Shown here piece after piece: positions 63,968-64,000 of a stretch of 64,000 nucleotides of DNA. The stretch comes from Paenibacillus sp. SYP-B4298 (GTDB lineage: Bacteria > Bacillota > Bacilli > Paenibacillales > Paenibacillaceae): assembly GCF_027627475.1 (NCBI RefSeq), contig NZ_CP115484.1, positions 5,793,501 through 5,857,500 on the forward strand, written 5' to 3'. The notes under the pieces are model-generated. The model did not search any database, was not told the DNA's origin, and saw only the letters and a program-made list of their open reading frames with translations. A program made the position numbers and the translations under genes. How positions within the stretch are numbered: position 1 is the stretch's first letter; each line of letters starts with the position of its first letter.

Positions 63968-64000
63968 ATGACGAAAGAATTAAACCACCAGGAAATGATG
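63968..64000 (+). CDS. disA: Start of the next gene, probably disA (truncated by window)
   Basis: ATG 63968 follows AGAGGGGGGCC by 4 nt and opens a frame reading MTKELNHQEMM to the window edge. The position directly after radA is that of disA, which encodes the DNA-integrity-scanning diadenylate cyclase making c-di-AMP. Only 11 codons are visible, so the identity rests on gene order, not on sequence. Confidence 0.55.
   Translation, partial: MTKELNHQEMM

Overview
This 64 kb window is chromosomal DNA from a Gram-positive, endospore-former-like Firmicute, most probably Paenibacillus or a close relative such as Cohnella. The evidence is the mid-to-high-50s GC content by eye, strong AGGAGG-type ribosome sites, HPr kinase, a YdjO-type cold-inducible zinc-ribbon protein, YesMN-type two-component sugar systems, an ftsE-ftsX-(M23 hydrolase)-ctpB-minJ cluster, an LTA synthase paralogue, and radA followed by what should be disA. 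I see no rRNA, tRNA, CRISPR array or insertion sequence. There are about 50 protein genes, one cut by the right edge.

Layout. 0-3 kb: a cyclophilin lipoprotein, a small Gly/Tyr-rich protein, a methyltransferase and a small secreted protein. 3.3-13.9 kb: a sugar-uptake and catabolism block on the + strand: YesM-type sensor kinase, lipoprotein binding protein, two permeases, YesN-type response regulator, a GH127-like hydrolase, a one-cysteine Asp/Glu-racemase-fold protein and a RuBisCO-like protein. Three catabolite-response (cre) sites sit at its start and at the binding-protein promoter. 14.3-20 kb: a very large GH2 beta-galactosidase, an AraC regulator and an aldo/keto reductase. 20-25 kb: HAD phosphatase, GNAT acetyltransferase, HelD helicase and a secreted coiled-coil protein behind an attenuator-like leader. 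25-31.3 kb: a LysR regulator divergent from an iron/phosphonate-type ABC transporter that is coupled to a beta-CASP metallo-hydrolase. 31.5-35 kb: an AT-richer LysR/esterase pair and a split chromate-transporter pair.

35-46 kb: aldehyde dehydrogenase, a PAS-GGDEF-EAL protein with a degenerate GGDEF motif, a membrane J-like protein, hprK, ydjO (apparently starting at AUC), a three-gene sugar-oxidoreductase/isomerase operon behind a cre-like site, a TagO/WecA-type transferase, and an orphan LytTR regulator with a perfect cre. 46-58 kb: cell-envelope and division genes: a polytopic SepM-like protease, LTA synthase, VanW protein, FtsEX, M23 hydrolase, CtpB and MinJ. 58-64 kb: aldose epimerase, a PadR/DUF1700/DUF4097 operon, manganese catalase, radA and the first codons of the next gene.

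The strongest candidate for undescribed biology is the sugar block at 3.3-13.9 kb. A RuBisCO-like protein that keeps most RuBisCO active-site residues is translationally coupled to a racemase-fold protein with a single catalytic cysteine, and both lie immediately downstream of a dedicated YesMN/ABC/GH127 module. This predicts an unassigned sugar-acid pathway. Catabolite control (HprK in the window, several cre sites) links this block to the others.
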